Part shown: piece by piece, positions 1 to 7,793 of the stretch
How positions within the stretch are numbered: the stretch's first letter is position 1
Layout of the letters: every line of letters begins with the position of its first letter
NCBI GenBank assembly: GCA_001797815.1
Contig: MGQK01000011.1
Span: 1-26,406, forward strand
From: Deltaproteobacteria bacterium RBG_13_61_14
GTDB taxonomy: Bacteria > RBG-13-61-14
DNA: 26,406 nt
Reading direction: 5' to 3'
Notes under the pieces: model-generated
Told to the model about the DNA's origin: nothing
The model's database searches: none
The model's input: only the letters and a program-made list of their open reading frames with translations
Translations under genes and position numbers: made by a program

Positions 1-2
1 CC

Positions 3-152
3 GCGCTGGACGGGGTGGCGCAGCTGGTGGTGCGGGTAGATGGCACCGAAAGTATCCTGGTGGAGGTGGCGCTGCCTTATGATCCGGAAGTGCATACACA
101 GGCGCTGGACCTGACCCCGGACCCAAGCGTTCTGATCAACGTGGGACCCTGA
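3..152 (+). CDS. 3' end of an unidentified protein (partial)
   Basis: An open frame enters from the left edge and runs 49 codons to a TGA at 150-152. The other two forward frames are closed by stops. The visible residues (for example QLVVRVDGTESILVEVALPY near the start and VLINVGP at the end) look like alternating beta strands with ordinary GC-rich codon use. I recognise no family. It ends about 40 bp before the converging glycosyltransferase gene. A weak stem (GTCGG about 164-168 with CCGAC about 184-188) lies between them and could serve as a poor terminator. Confidence 0.45.
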   Translation, partial: ALDGVAQLVVRVDGTESILVEVALPYDPEVHTQALDLTPDPSVLINVGP

Positions 153-190
153 GTCAGAGGGGTCGGCGCCCAATGCGGTTATGACCGACT

Positions 191-1114
191 TCAAATTAGT
201 ATCAGACCAGAAATCGCTTCCTGGACATCTTCTAAATTGACCAAGCCGGGGCCGAGGTTCCGGGCATGGGGCTGGTTCACGCCCCAGATCGCCGGGTCGG
301 TAGCGCGGAAGATGGCCACCGTGGGAGCGCCGACTGCTCCGGCCAGGTGCGATACCCCGGAATCGTTTCCCACCACCGCCGCGGCCCCGGCCAGGATGGC
401 CGCCAATTCCCGGAGACTTAAGCCTTCTTTCACAGCGAGCGGGAATCCCTCCGCGGCCTTGACCAAGTTCGCTACCGCTTCCTCATCCGCCGGTCCTTTC
501 GGAACTACCACGGCTTTTTCAATTCGCGGCGCATAAGTTTTTGCCAGGCCGGCAAAGCGCTCGGCCGGCCAGTTTTTGCGGGGCGAGCCGCTGCCGGGAT
601 GGAGGACGAGGTAGGGGGAATCGAGCAGGTCCGGATGGGCCGAGAGCCAGGTGTGGCGCTGCTCCGGGGAAAGGGGGAGGCGCGGATGCTCGGTTTCGAG
701 CTTGAGCCCGAGTTGTCGCAGCGGCTCGAAATAGTAGCGGACGGCCGGACCGGAGCCGGCCGGGGGCGGGAAGGGGCCGGGGTGGAGGACGGTGGTTAAG
801 CCGAGCTTGCGCAGGCGCTCCGGGAAGACGTTCATGGCGCCGCGCATCCAGGAGACGGCGAGGTCAAAGCTTTGGAGGAAGGCGACCAGGCTTTCCGGCG
901 GTTCCAGCTCGGGGTGGAAGAGGGTATGCAGGCCGGGGTATTCGAGAGAGAGGGGGGTGTCAATTATCCCGGTCTCGGCCAGAAGCTGCATCGCCTCCAA
1001 CTGGCCGAGGCAGGTGAGGCGGGCCTGGGGCATTTGCCGGCGGAGCGCGTCGAGTGCGGGCAAGGTGTTGACAATATCGCCGATGGCGCCGGGGTGGAAG
1101 CAGATGATCTTCAT
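191..1114 (-). CDS. Glycosyltransferase family 9 (ADP-heptose:LPS heptosyltransferase-like)
   Basis: A 307-residue GT-B glycosyltransferase of family GT9, which transfers heptose or related sugars from nucleotide-sugar donors to lipopolysaccharide core or other surface glycans at the cytoplasmic face of the inner membrane. The N-terminus MKIICFHPGAIGDIVNTLPA (residues 1-20) is the family's acceptor-domain glycine loop. HPGSGSPRKNWP (172-183) and GNDSGVSHLAGAVGAPTVAIF (249-269, split here as GNDSGVSHLAG then AVGAPTVAIF) are the GT9 donor-site signatures. The length is typical or slightly short. It lies 44 bp downstream of the GH36 gene on the same strand, so the two may be co-transcribed. No waaA/waaC cluster is nearby, so the exact acceptor is unknown. 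Confidence 0.88.
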   Translation of the reverse strand: MKIICFHPGAIGDIVNTLPALDALRRQMPQARLTCLGQLEAMQLLAETGIIDTPLSLEYPGLHTLFHPELEPPESLVAFLQSFDLAVSWMRGAMNVFPERLRKLGLTTVLHPGPFPPPAGSGPAVRYYFEPLRQLGLKLETEHPRLPLSPEQRHTWLSAHPDLLDSPYLVLHPGSGSPRKNWPAERFAGLAKTYAPRIEKAVVVPKGPADEEAVANLVKAAEGFPLAVKEGLSLRELAAILAGAAAVVGNDSGVSHLAGAVGAPTVAIFRATDPAIWGVNQPHARNLGPGLVNLEDVQEAISGLILI

Positions 1115-1134
1115 GAGAAAGGGTGAAACGGTCC

Positions 1135-1150
1135 GGTGTCAGACACTGAC
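1135..1150. repeat. Small REP-like palindrome between the GH36 and GT9 genes
   Basis: GGTGTCAGACACTGAC contains a GTCAG-ACA-CTGAC palindrome and sits in the 44-bp gap between the two minus-strand genes. Its layout (G-rich lead, GTCAG arm, short centre, CTGAC arm, then AT-rich sequence) mirrors the REP family at 4279-8780, but the centre differs. It may belong to a sister REP/RAYT repeat family. One copy alone is weak evidence. Confidence 0.4.
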
Positions 1151-1158
1151 TTAATGAC

Positions 1159-3468
1159 TTAACGCTGAGGCAGGGGGATTTCGGCGTGGTCGGTGAACTC
1201 GACCGGCACCGGCCGCACGCCCTCGGCCCAGGCCACCCAGACCCGGCCCTGGCGCGCGCCCGGCAGGGTCAGGACCAGGCGGCCGCCTTCCCGGTCACTG
1301 ATCCGGGCCACGCCCTCGCTGCCCATGCCGAAGTGGAAGTCAAGACCCACTACCTGGGGCGGCTCTTCCACCGGAGTCAGGGCCAGGAAGCGGCAGCCGT
1401 GCGCCGGGACCACGCCCAGGTTGCGGGTGCGCTCGATTTGCCCCAAGTATTGCTGGGACCAATACTCGAAGACGTGGCAGGGTTTTTCGATGCCGAGCTT
1501 TGAGAGGTTCAGCTCGCGCGAGCGCGGCTCGCGGCTCCAGTTGAACACGGCGAGGAGCGAGGTCGGCTGGCCGGGCCGGAAAAAGAGCTCGGGGAATTCG
1601 CGCTGAAAAAGGTCCAGTGCCTGGGCCGGCCGCTCGGGCAGCGGCAGCATCTGCTCGAAGAGGGCCAGGCGCTCGGGGGCAAGCTGGGAGAGGTCTTCGC
1701 TGATCAAGAGGTAGCCGGCGAGCAGGTAAAAGACGGTGGCCAGGCTCCGGATCTCGTGCAGGTTCATGCCCCCGGCCGCGTGGCGGAGCACCAGGCAGTC
1801 CGGGTCATTGACCCAGAGCTTCTGGTGCATGAGGGCCCGGGCGAGGTTGTTGCGCAGGCAGTTACGCGCGCCCGGCGAGATCGGGAACCCCATCACCGCG
1901 TCCATGGGCCAGCGCCAGCGGATGTCCACGTCCTGGCTCACCCGGTTCGCGTCCACCAGCCCGACGGCCGGGCCGAGCGGCGCGCCGCAGCCCAGGATCG
2001 CGGTCTTCTCGCCCGCGGCCTGGCGGATGAGTTCCAACCCTTTGCGCAGGGCGGCCCCGCCGCTCATGTAGGGGTCGTGTCGTTTGCCGGGGAGCGCCGC
2101 GGCGTAGATGAAGTCGAGCTTGAGGAAGTCGAAGCCAAAGTCCTGGACCAGGGTCTTGATTGTGTCCGCCAGCCAGGCCTGCACGCCGGGGTGAGTGCAG
2201 TCCAGGGCATACATGAGGCGGCCTTTCCACTGCGGGTGGGCGTTGGCGAAAACCGGCCGGCCGCGCTCGTGGCGGAGCACCCAGTCCGGATGCCGGCGAT
2301 AAAGAGGAGCTGTCCGCGAGACCAGGAAAGGCGCGAGCCACAAGCCGGCCTTGAACCCGGCGGCGTGGATCTTGTCCACCAACGCCTTGGGCGGGCTGGG
2401 GAACTTTTCGTTCCAGCGGGTCCATTCGCCGATGTAAGGCTGAAAGCCGTCGTCAATCTGGAACAGCTCGATCTTGCCTTTGAGCTTGGCCTCGCACTCG
2501 GCCAGGTTGGCCAGGATCTTGTCCTCGCTGATGTTCCAGAAATAGTAATACCACGAACACCAGCCGGTGAGCGGCTTGGCGCTCCGGGCGGACATGGCCT
2601 TGGCCCATTGGCGAAAGTAATTTTCCTGGGCCTGGTGCGGATTATCGGAGAGAGAGAAAAGGAGCCATTCCGAGGCCAGTTCCGAGCCGGGGTCCACCCG
2701 GGCGCCGTCGGCATCCGCAATCGCCTCGAAGCGGCGGAAGCGGTCGTAACGGACTTGCAACTCCACGCGGCCGGTCTGCCGGGCAGTGGTGATGAAGCCG
2801 AGCAGGATGGACAGACCCAGACCCGGCTCGACCAGTTGGGCCATCCAGTCCGAGGCCTTTTCCCCCGGCTTCCGGGAATACCGGGTGCGGGGGTTGGCGC
2901 CGACCACCCGGGGAAAGAAGAAGCGGGGCGCGTAATCATGGTCGAGCACGCGCTTGGTCCCGGCCGGGCTCCAGGACTGGTAGCCGGTGCGATAGAACGA
3001 CCAACTGCCGTAGCCGGTGCCCATCTCCAGGCCCGGGTCCGCGCCCCGGTAAGCGAGCGGGGACAACTCAAAGACCCGGGCCGGCCCCTGGTCGTGGTTC
3101 TCCACCACCACCCGGCAAAGCCCCGAGTCTTGCCCAGGAAGCAAAGCCAGTTCCATGCGGAGCGCGAAGGGCAGGTTCCCCTGCACCCGAGCGCGCAGGC
3201 CGGGGAAAGAGCCGAGCGGAGTTTCCAGGGCCTTGACCGCCTCCGCCTCGCGAGCGCCGAGAACGGTGGAGACCAGGTGCTGGCCGCGGCCATCGTCGCG
3301 CCGCACCCGCGCGTGCATCAGCAAAGGGGCAAAGCGGATGCGGCCGTCGCGCCGGGCCAATCCGAAACTTCCTCCAGCCGGGTCCAGCGTAAGCTCCAGC
3401 GCCTCTCCAGTTAAAGCCACCACCTCTGGGCGATTCACGGGGGTCAACCTCACCGGGTATGATACCAT
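1159..3468 (-). CDS. Alpha-galactosidase, glycoside hydrolase family 36
   Basis: A 769-residue GH36/clan GH-D retaining alpha-galactosidase that cleaves terminal alpha-galactosides such as raffinose-type oligosaccharides. Residues about 1-290 form the N-terminal beta-sandwich, about 300-600 the TIM barrel, and the rest a C-terminal beta domain. Barrel motifs are GWCSWYYYFW (302-311), FQIDDGFQ (336-343, with D339/D340) and LKLDF (449-453), where D452 is the expected nucleophile. RVSQDVDIRW (509-518) carries D513 as expected acid/base. I see no signal peptide, so it is probably cytoplasmic, which would need an oligosaccharide importer not present here. Start choice is uncertain: AAGGG abuts the ATG directly, which is poor ribosome-binding-site spacing, and GTG codons 6 and 11 are alternatives. 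It is divergent from the PilZ gene. Confidence 0.92.
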   Translation of the reverse strand: MVSYPVRLTPVNRPEVVALTGEALELTLDPAGGSFGLARRDGRIRFAPLLMHARVRRDDGRGQHLVSTVLGAREAEAVKALETPLGSFPGLRARVQGNLPFALRMELALLPGQDSGLCRVVVENHDQGPARVFELSPLAYRGADPGLEMGTGYGSWSFYRTGYQSWSPAGTKRVLDHDYAPRFFFPRVVGANPRTRYSRKPGEKASDWMAQLVEPGLGLSILLGFITTARQTGRVELQVRYDRFRRFEAIADADGARVDPGSELASEWLLFSLSDNPHQAQENYFRQWAKAMSARSAKPLTGWCSWYYYFWNISEDKILANLAECEAKLKGKIELFQIDDGFQPYIGEWTRWNEKFPSPPKALVDKIHAAGFKAGLWLAPFLVSRTAPLYRRHPDWVLRHERGRPVFANAHPQWKGRLMYALDCTHPGVQAWLADTIKTLVQDFGFDFLKLDFIYAAALPGKRHDPYMSGGAALRKGLELIRQAAGEKTAILGCGAPLGPAVGLVDANRVSQDVDIRWRWPMDAVMGFPISPGARNCLRNNLARALMHQKLWVNDPDCLVLRHAAGGMNLHEIRSLATVFYLLAGYLLISEDLSQLAPERLALFEQMLPLPERPAQALDLFQREFPELFFRPGQPTSLLAVFNWSREPRSRELNLSKLGIEKPCHVFEYWSQQYLGQIERTRNLGVVPAHGCRFLALTPVEEPPQVVGLDFHFGMGSEGVARISDREGGRLVLTLPGARQGRVWVAWAEGVRPVPVEFTDHAEIPLPQR

Positions 3469-3482
3469 CCCTTGAAAAAAAG

Positions 3483-3510
3483 TTGAAAATATTTACAAAT
3501 CGGGTAAACT
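3483..3510 (+). promoter_or_regulatory. Sigma70-type promoter for the PilZ gene
   Basis: TTGAAA (3483-3488), a 16-bp spacer and TAAACT (3505-3510) lie in an AT-rich gap, 27 bp upstream of the PilZ start. Five of six -35 bases match consensus. Confidence 0.5.
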
Positions 3511-3537
3511 AGTATGGAAACTGGTGTGGAGTAAAGA

Positions 3538-4272
3538 TTGGTCCCCCCTGATCCCGGCCGCCGCAAAGATGCCCGCGTCAAGGCGCGCTTGAAAGTCCGT
3601 TTCAAGAACGCGCGGGCCTTTATTGCGGAATATACCCATAATATCAGCAAGGGCGGCCTGTTCATCAAGACGAGTAAGCCTTGTTCCTTGCGGGAAATAG
3701 TGGAAGTGGTGCTGCTGCTGCCCGAGGGAGGAGAAGAGGTTTCCTGCCTGGGCGAGGTGATCCACGTGGTGAGCGAAAAGGAAGTCACTGAAGAGAACCC
3801 GGCCGGCATGGGGCTTCAGCTCAAGGAGCTCTTGGAAGCAGACCGGCAGACGATCGAGAAGTTCATTGAGGCGGAGATCAAGAAAAGCGGCGACCAGAGC
3901 CTGGAAGGCCGGCGCCAGCATATCCGGTATCAGGCCCGGATCCGGGTGCGCTTCGGGAGCAAGGAAGCGCTGGTGGAGGAATTCATCCACAACATCAGCC
4001 ACGGCGGGATCTTCATCCAGACGGAAAAGCCCAAGCCCTTGCACGAGCGGCTGGTGGTGGTGCTCACCCACCCAGACACCCAGGAGGAGATGATCATGCA
4101 CGGCGAGGTGGTCCGCATTGTCGGCCCGGAGGAGGCCGAGGCCACCGGCCAAAAGCTGGGCATGGGCATCCGCTTCCTGGAAATGGACGAATACACCCGC
4201 AAGCAATTGGAGTCCTTCATCAACTCCAAGCACGTGTCCTTGCCGAGGAGCGTGGAAGTGGAAGAAGAATGA
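3538..4272 (+). CDS. Tandem PilZ-domain protein (two c-di-GMP-binding modules)
   Basis: A 244-residue soluble protein made of two PilZ domains of the kind common in myxobacterial and deltaproteobacterial paralogue families (TIGR02266-like). Domain 1 spans about residues 8-112, with R9xxxR13 and N35xS37xxG40 (NISKGG). Domain 2 spans about 124-232, with R126xxxR130 and N152xS154xxG157 (NISHGG). These RxxxR and [D/N]xSxxG motifs bind cyclic-di-GMP, so both sites look competent. No effector domain is fused, so it may act as an adaptor in motility, exopolysaccharide or development signalling. The start is TTG at 3538, six bases after TGGAG. An upstream ATG at 3514 is in the same frame but is closed by TAA. 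The stop lies six bases before the first REP copy. Confidence 0.85.
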   Translation: MVPPDPGRRKDARVKARLKVRFKNARAFIAEYTHNISKGGLFIKTSKPCSLREIVEVVLLLPEGGEEVSCLGEVIHVVSEKEVTEENPAGMGLQLKELLEADRQTIEKFIEAEIKKSGDQSLEGRRQHIRYQARIRVRFGSKEALVEEFIHNISHGGIFIQTEKPKPLHERLVVVLTHPDTQEEMIMHGEVVRIVGPEEAEATGQKLGMGIRFLEMDEYTRKQLESFINSKHVSLPRSVEVEEE

Positions 4273-4278
4273 CTCCTT

Positions 4279-4307
4279 GGGGTCAGGTCCTGACAATTCA
4301 CAATTTA
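4279..4307 (+). repeat. REP copy 1 (left end of RAYT element)
   Basis: The unit has two parts: GGGGTCAGGTCCTGAC, in which GTCAGG and CCTGAC are perfect arms around one central base, followed by AATTCACAATTTA, in which AATT-CAC-AATT is a second small palindrome. Five copies occur in this window: 4279 and 7779 forward; 5300, 8015 and 8752 reverse. Confidence 0.9.
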
Positions 4308-4308
4308 G

Positions 4309-4338
4309 TTGACAACGGCTTTGCCCTCTTGCTACACT
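4309..4338 (+). promoter_or_regulatory. RAYT promoter
   Basis: TTGACA (4309-4314), an 18-bp spacer and TACACT (4333-4338) lie immediately inside the left REP and 6 bp before the ATG at 4345. The same arrangement recurs at 20640-20668 in a RAYT remnant. Confidence 0.5.
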
Positions 4339-4344
4339 GTCGCT

Positions 4345-5292
4345 ATGTCCCGACCCTGGAGAATTCAATTCCCGGGCGCGATCTACCACGTCACCGCCCG
4401 CGGCAACGACCGGCAGGCCATCTTCCGAAATAATGCCGACCGCGAGGCTTTCCTCGAACTCCTCGGCCGCAGCCGCGACCGCTTTCATCTCCGCCTCTTC
4501 GCCTTCTGCCTGATGACCAACCATTACCATCTTTTCCTGCAAACGCCGCAACCCAACCTCGCCGCCGCTCTCCACTGGCTCAACGCCACCTACTCCGGCC
4601 GCTTCAACCGCCTCCACCGCCGCTCCGGCCACCTTTTCCAGGGCCGCTATCAGGCGGCGCTGGTCACCCAGGAAACGCATTGGCTCCACCTATCCATCTA
4701 CCTCCATCTCAACCCCGTCCGGGCCGGCCTGGTGGACGACCCCGCGGATTACGAATGGTCCAGCTTCCGCGATTATACCCGCGCCCGCTCCCGCTTCCCC
4801 TGGCTCTCGCCGGCCGCGGTCCTGGACGCTTATGGCTTAAACCCAATCGCCGCCCGCCGGGGCTACCGGCGCGAATGCCTGAGCCTGTCCGGCCGGCCCG
4901 CGAACTTCTGGGAGCAATGGAGAACCGCCCTGACCCTGGCCGCGCAGGAGCGGCTGAGGGAATGGGCGAAAAAATACCCGCCCGCCGGTCAGGCGGAAAC
5001 CGTGCCGGCCTTCCGCCGCGCGGCACGGGGAGCGCTGAACCTGCCGGCGGAGTTGAAACGGGTTTCCGCGGCTTTTGGCCGGGCCGTGGAAGAGCCTGGT
5101 CGAGGCCGCCACGGCTCCCTGGCCCGCCTCGCCGCCTATTACCATCTGGTGGAACATTGCGGGGGCAGCGTCAGGGAGACGGCCGGTTCCCTGGGCGTGG
5201 GCGCTTCCGCGGTCTCCCAGGGCCTGATCCGCTTCCGCCGTAAACTGCAAAGCGACCCGCGCTTGCGCGATCGGGTTCAGGCCTTGGCCTGA
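4345..5292 (+). CDS. REP-associated tyrosine transposase (RAYT, IS200/Y1 HUH superfamily)
   Basis: A 315-residue Y1 HUH transposase-like enzyme, expected to nick and rejoin single-stranded REP hairpins. MSRPWRIQFPGAIYHVTARG (1-20) is the classic RAYT start. TNHYHLFLQT (58-67) carries the metal-binding HUH pair H60/H62. The catalytic tyrosine is expected at Y119 in the SIYLHLNPVRAGLV segment. A C-terminal extension (about 225-315) ends in a helix-turn-helix-like segment (GSVRETAGSLGVGASAVSQG, 274-293), usual for the longer RAYTs. The ATG at 4345 is chosen over a possible in-frame start at 4309 because the family begins at MSRPWR. Both active-site elements are intact, so the protein may be functional. 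Confidence 0.92.
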   Translation: MSRPWRIQFPGAIYHVTARGNDRQAIFRNNADREAFLELLGRSRDRFHLRLFAFCLMTNHYHLFLQTPQPNLAAALHWLNATYSGRFNRLHRRSGHLFQGRYQAALVTQETHWLHLSIYLHLNPVRAGLVDDPADYEWSSFRDYTRARSRFPWLSPAAVLDAYGLNPIAARRGYRRECLSLSGRPANFWEQWRTALTLAAQERLREWAKKYPPAGQAETVPAFRRAARGALNLPAELKRVSAAFGRAVEEPGRGRHGSLARLAAYYHLVEHCGGSVRETAGSLGVGASAVSQGLIRFRRKLQSDPRLRDRVQALA

Positions 5293-5299
5293 AAAGGGT

Positions 5300-5328
5300 T
5301 AAATTGTGAATTGTCAGGACCTGACCCC
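5300..5328 (-). repeat. REP copy 2 (right end of RAYT element)
   Basis: Reverse-orientation copy, TAAATTGTGAATT then GTCAGGACCTGACCCC, starting eight bases after the RAYT stop. Its sequence is open in the forward frame and is read into the following RHS fragment (residues NCQDLTP). Confidence 0.9.
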
Positions 5329-6133
5329 GATGGCCCTAAATAATTATCTTTTTACTGGTGAACAATATGAGGAATGGATAAATGGTTATTATTTAAGAGC
5401 AAGGTATTATAATTCTGCTATTGGCAGATTTTCAAATATGGATCCAATTTTTGAAACAAAAAGCATGAATCGTTATATTTATGTGAATGATAATCCTGCC
5501 AATTCCTTCGATTATAGCGGCTTTTATGGACCAAAAATTCACCGTGACAAGACATTTGAATTTATGAATAAAGATTTGAAATTGAAATGTAGCGAGGAAA
5601 TCGAAAATGATATTGCTGACGCCGACGCGCTGGTTGATAGATTGCATAGGTTAGATTGGCAAGGGTGGCATTTTGTTCCATATGAACAAGCTCTTTTCCT
5701 AGTAAAAGAACAACTTTCTACATGTGATGCCAAGAAATTTGGGCAACGCTTGCATACATTCCAGGATACATTTTCTCATTGTCAAAAAACGGATAGTTGT
5801 GATAAGGATCCAAGTCATGGTGGAAAACCATATTGCAGAACATGTGAAGGTTGCCAAAACCAAGGTATCAATATTTGTCTTCACCCAAGGCCTCCAAAGG
5901 ATGTAACACAAAAGAAGTGCGATAATTTTGATCCTTGTGATGCAGGGACTTGCGATAAATGGAGAGAACAAGATGGTAAAATGAGAGATGAAGTGAAGGA
6001 TATTCTAAGAGAATTTGAACCTTGTTGCTTGTCAAACAAGACCCACAAACTTTTGAAAATGCTCGCCATGTCTACCTATGATATAGGCGATTTAGGAACA
6101 GTGCTATTTACGGCTTCAAGAGGCGGATTCTGA
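5306..6133 (+). CDS. Orphan RHS tip: end of RHS core plus a C-terminal toxin-like domain
   Basis: The 275-codon frame opens at a GTG inside the REP, but RHS homology starts near residue 11. Residues 14-75 are the end of the RHS-repeat-associated core (YLFTGEQYEEWINGYYLRAR, YYNSAIGRFSNMDP, NRYIYVNDNPANSFDYSG). The variable C-terminal domain follows (76-275). It contains H79, W121-H122-F123 and RLHTFQDTFSH (148-158; H150, D154, H158). That H-x3-D-x3-H pattern resembles zinc-dependent phospholipase C-like domains, so a metal-dependent lipase or nuclease-fold toxin is my inference. The stretch from C159 to C241 is unusually cysteine-rich. The RHS cage repeats and any secretion signal are missing, so it is a displaced tip and probably silent without recombination. 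Base composition is far more AT-rich than the flanks. The stop overlaps the next gene's ATG by one base. Confidence 0.75.
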   Translation: MNCQDLTPMALNNYLFTGEQYEEWINGYYLRARYYNSAIGRFSNMDPIFETKSMNRYIYVNDNPANSFDYSGFYGPKIHRDKTFEFMNKDLKLKCSEEIENDIADADALVDRLHRLDWQGWHFVPYEQALFLVKEQLSTCDAKKFGQRLHTFQDTFSHCQKTDSCDKDPSHGGKPYCRTCEGCQNQGINICLHPRPPKDVTQKKCDNFDPCDAGTCDKWREQDGKMRDEVKDILREFEPCCLSNKTHKLLKMLAMSTYDIGDLGTVLFTASRGGF

Positions 6134-6918
6134 TGAGAAAAATATTAATAATTGCAATATTATTTGATTGTATGGGGGTATTTTCATGTAAAAAATATTA
6201 TAATTTTTACAGGAATAATGTAGAACCTGGTAAAGAATGGACTGTAGCCCAGAGTGAGCATGTTTTTTCATTACATCCCCTTTTTTGGATAATGGGGCCA
6301 GGATCAGAAGGTTGGTATCTTTATAGCAGGATATTATATAAAAATATTAATGGGAAATGGGTAAAATGGGTAACTTTGGAACCTATTGTAAATTCTTATG
6401 AAGGCGAATTTTGTGATGATTATTTCCAACCTATATTTTGGGCTGATAATGGATTTATTTATATTTTAAATTGCTTAGGATTTATAGAGAATAAAGATAT
6501 TTATAAAACAAAAATGATAACTACGATATATCAGGTTAGTTTAAATAAGAGAGAAATTATTGCTAGGCAAAGCTTTGGTTGCCTCAGTGGAGATCCTTGT
6601 TATTACAATGGCAATTCTCTATGCTATGATAAAATATTTAGATATAAATTATTAAGGTATAATGATGATATTATATTAATCTTACCTGATCGTGGTGGGA
6701 GATATGATCAAACATGGTTAATTGAAATTAGTAATGATCTCTCAAGACAAATTAAATGTTGTTTAATAGATAAGAGTGTTGCGAATATTAATACCGATAT
6801 AATTGCTGAAATAGATGATAGCGATGTTTATATAAAATGGATAAATATGGACGGGAATTTAATTGAAAAGTCAATTAATATAAAAGATATAGAGGATGGA
6901 AAATGCCCAGAGAATTGA
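6133..6918 (+). CDS. Putative immunity lipoprotein paired with the RHS tip
   Basis: A 261-residue protein of no family I recognise. It begins with a lipoprotein-like signal (MRKILIIAILFDCMGVFSC, candidate lipidated C19), although an aspartate in the hydrophobic stretch is unusual. The mature part is rich in aromatic residues, N and D, and suggests a beta-rich or propeller-like fold (repeated W/Y-containing strands such as WADNGFIYILNCLGF). The ATG overlaps the toxin-tip stop (TGATG), and AGAGGCGG lies six bases upstream, inside the tip gene. This tight coupling and the shared AT-rich composition are typical of RHS/CDI toxin-immunity pairs. A membrane-anchored inhibitor would suit a toxin acting in the periplasm or on membranes. 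The role is inferred from position only. Confidence 0.6.
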   Translation: MRKILIIAILFDCMGVFSCKKYYNFYRNNVEPGKEWTVAQSEHVFSLHPLFWIMGPGSEGWYLYSRILYKNINGKWVKWVTLEPIVNSYEGEFCDDYFQPIFWADNGFIYILNCLGFIENKDIYKTKMITTIYQVSLNKREIIARQSFGCLSGDPCYYNGNSLCYDKIFRYKLLRYNDDIILILPDRGGRYDQTWLIEISNDLSRQIKCCLIDKSVANINTDIIAEIDDSDVYIKWINMDGNLIEKSINIKDIEDGKCPEN

Positions 6919-7793
6919 ACAAGAAATATCAAATTTGCCACCTTCAATTGAAAGGCACCGTCCTGGTCACCACCCTGACCTCCGGCGCCTTCGCCAGCAC
7001 CACCTTCCGGCTGGAAACCGTCAACCGTCCTCCCGAGCTCGTGATCCACTCCCCGGCCGACCAGGCCGCCATCACTTCGCCCACCAAGGTCATGGCCACC
7101 ATCCGCGACACCGACCTCGTCTCCTGAAAACTGGAATACACCCCGCTCCTCGCCGACGGCGCCTACGACCCCGCCGCCTGGGTCACTCTCGCCTCCGGGA
7201 CCCAGACGGTGGTGAACAAGAGCATCGCCGAGTTCGACCCCACCCAGCTCAAGAACGACTTCTACCTCCTCCGCCTCTCGGCCAAAGACTCCGAGAACCC
7301 GGAAAAGCAAGTCCTCCGCGAGGTCATCGTCTCCGGCGAACTCAAGATCGGCCTCTTCACCCTCACCTTCGAAGACCTGACCGTGCCCCTCGCCGGCCTG
7401 CCCATCGTCATCACCCGCACCTATTCCTCCATTGAGCGCCAGACCAAGGGCGAGTTCTCCTACGGCTGGAAAATGGGCATCCGCGATATTGACCTCAAGG
7501 AAGACGGGAACCGGAACGTGGAGATCACCATGCCCGACGGCCGGCGGGTGAACTTCCGCTACGACCTGACCCAGCAGAACCCGGTCACCCTCCGCGCGGT
7601 CTGGAAGCCGGAGCCGGGGGTGTATGACAAGCTCGAAATGCAGGGCGACAACCGCGTTCTCTACGACGCCTGGAGCGGCAAAATCCTCGGCTTCTTCTGG
7701 GACTACCTGGCCTACGACACGGGCTACGAGGACTCGGTGGTCCCGGGCTACAAGCTCATGGTATTGGGGTCTGGTATTGGGGTCAGGTCCTGA
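6903..7793 (+). pseudogene. RHS N-terminal body remnant (nonsense mutation, truncated at both ends)
   Basis: From about 6950 one GC-rich frame encodes RETVNRPPE-like presentation-domain sequence (LETVNRPPELVIHSPADQAA) and then the DUF6531-type start of an RHS protein (GLFTLTFEDLTVPLAGLPIV, ITRTYSSIERQTKGEFSYGW). A TGA at 7125-7127 interrupts DTDLVS-KLEYTPL where a tryptophan (TGG) is expected, and the same frame continues unbroken beyond it. RHS-like sequence stops at about 7770, where a 13-bp duplication and REP copy 3 close the frame. The first ~15 codons from 6903 overlap the immunity gene and are probably not part of the original gene. The codon use is like the chromosome, unlike the tip and immunity genes just upstream. 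Confidence 0.8.
7759..7784 (+). repeat. Perfect 13-bp tandem duplication at the REP junction
   Basis: TGGTATTGGGGTC occurs twice back-to-back (7759-7771 and 7772-7784). The second copy overlaps the first bases of REP copy 3. It is either a replication slip or a scar of REP insertion into the RHS remnant. Confidence 0.8.

Larger units (their letters stand above)
4279..5328 (+). mobile_element. REP-RAYT element: transposase gene bracketed by inverted REP copies
   Basis: One REP copy in forward orientation (4279-4307) and one in reverse (5300-5328) enclose a single IS200-like tyrosine transposase gene. This is the standard RAYT layout, in which the enzyme recognises REP hairpins as single strands. 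The left copy sits six bases after the PilZ stop codon. The right copy runs directly into an AT-rich RHS fragment, so the element marks a sharp change in composition. Confidence 0.8.

Noticed and set aside
1756-3414. Long forward frame (552 codons) opposite the alpha-galactosidase
   Set aside because: Antisense shadow of a GC-rich gene; the residues are low-complexity with no family, while the minus-strand gene has full GH36 motifs.
3493-4689. Minus-strand frame across PilZ and RAYT
   Set aside because: It crosses a REP and two real genes on the other strand and has no domain.
5306-5329. GTG inside REP copy 2 as a true start for the RHS tip
   Set aside because: No ribosome-binding site; the frame merely happens to be open through the repeat. 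The tip is treated as a truncated gene.
6903-6950. ATG 6903 as the start of an intact small gene
   Set aside because: It overlaps the immunity gene, has no ribosome-binding site, and the frame is the lead-in to the decayed RHS body.
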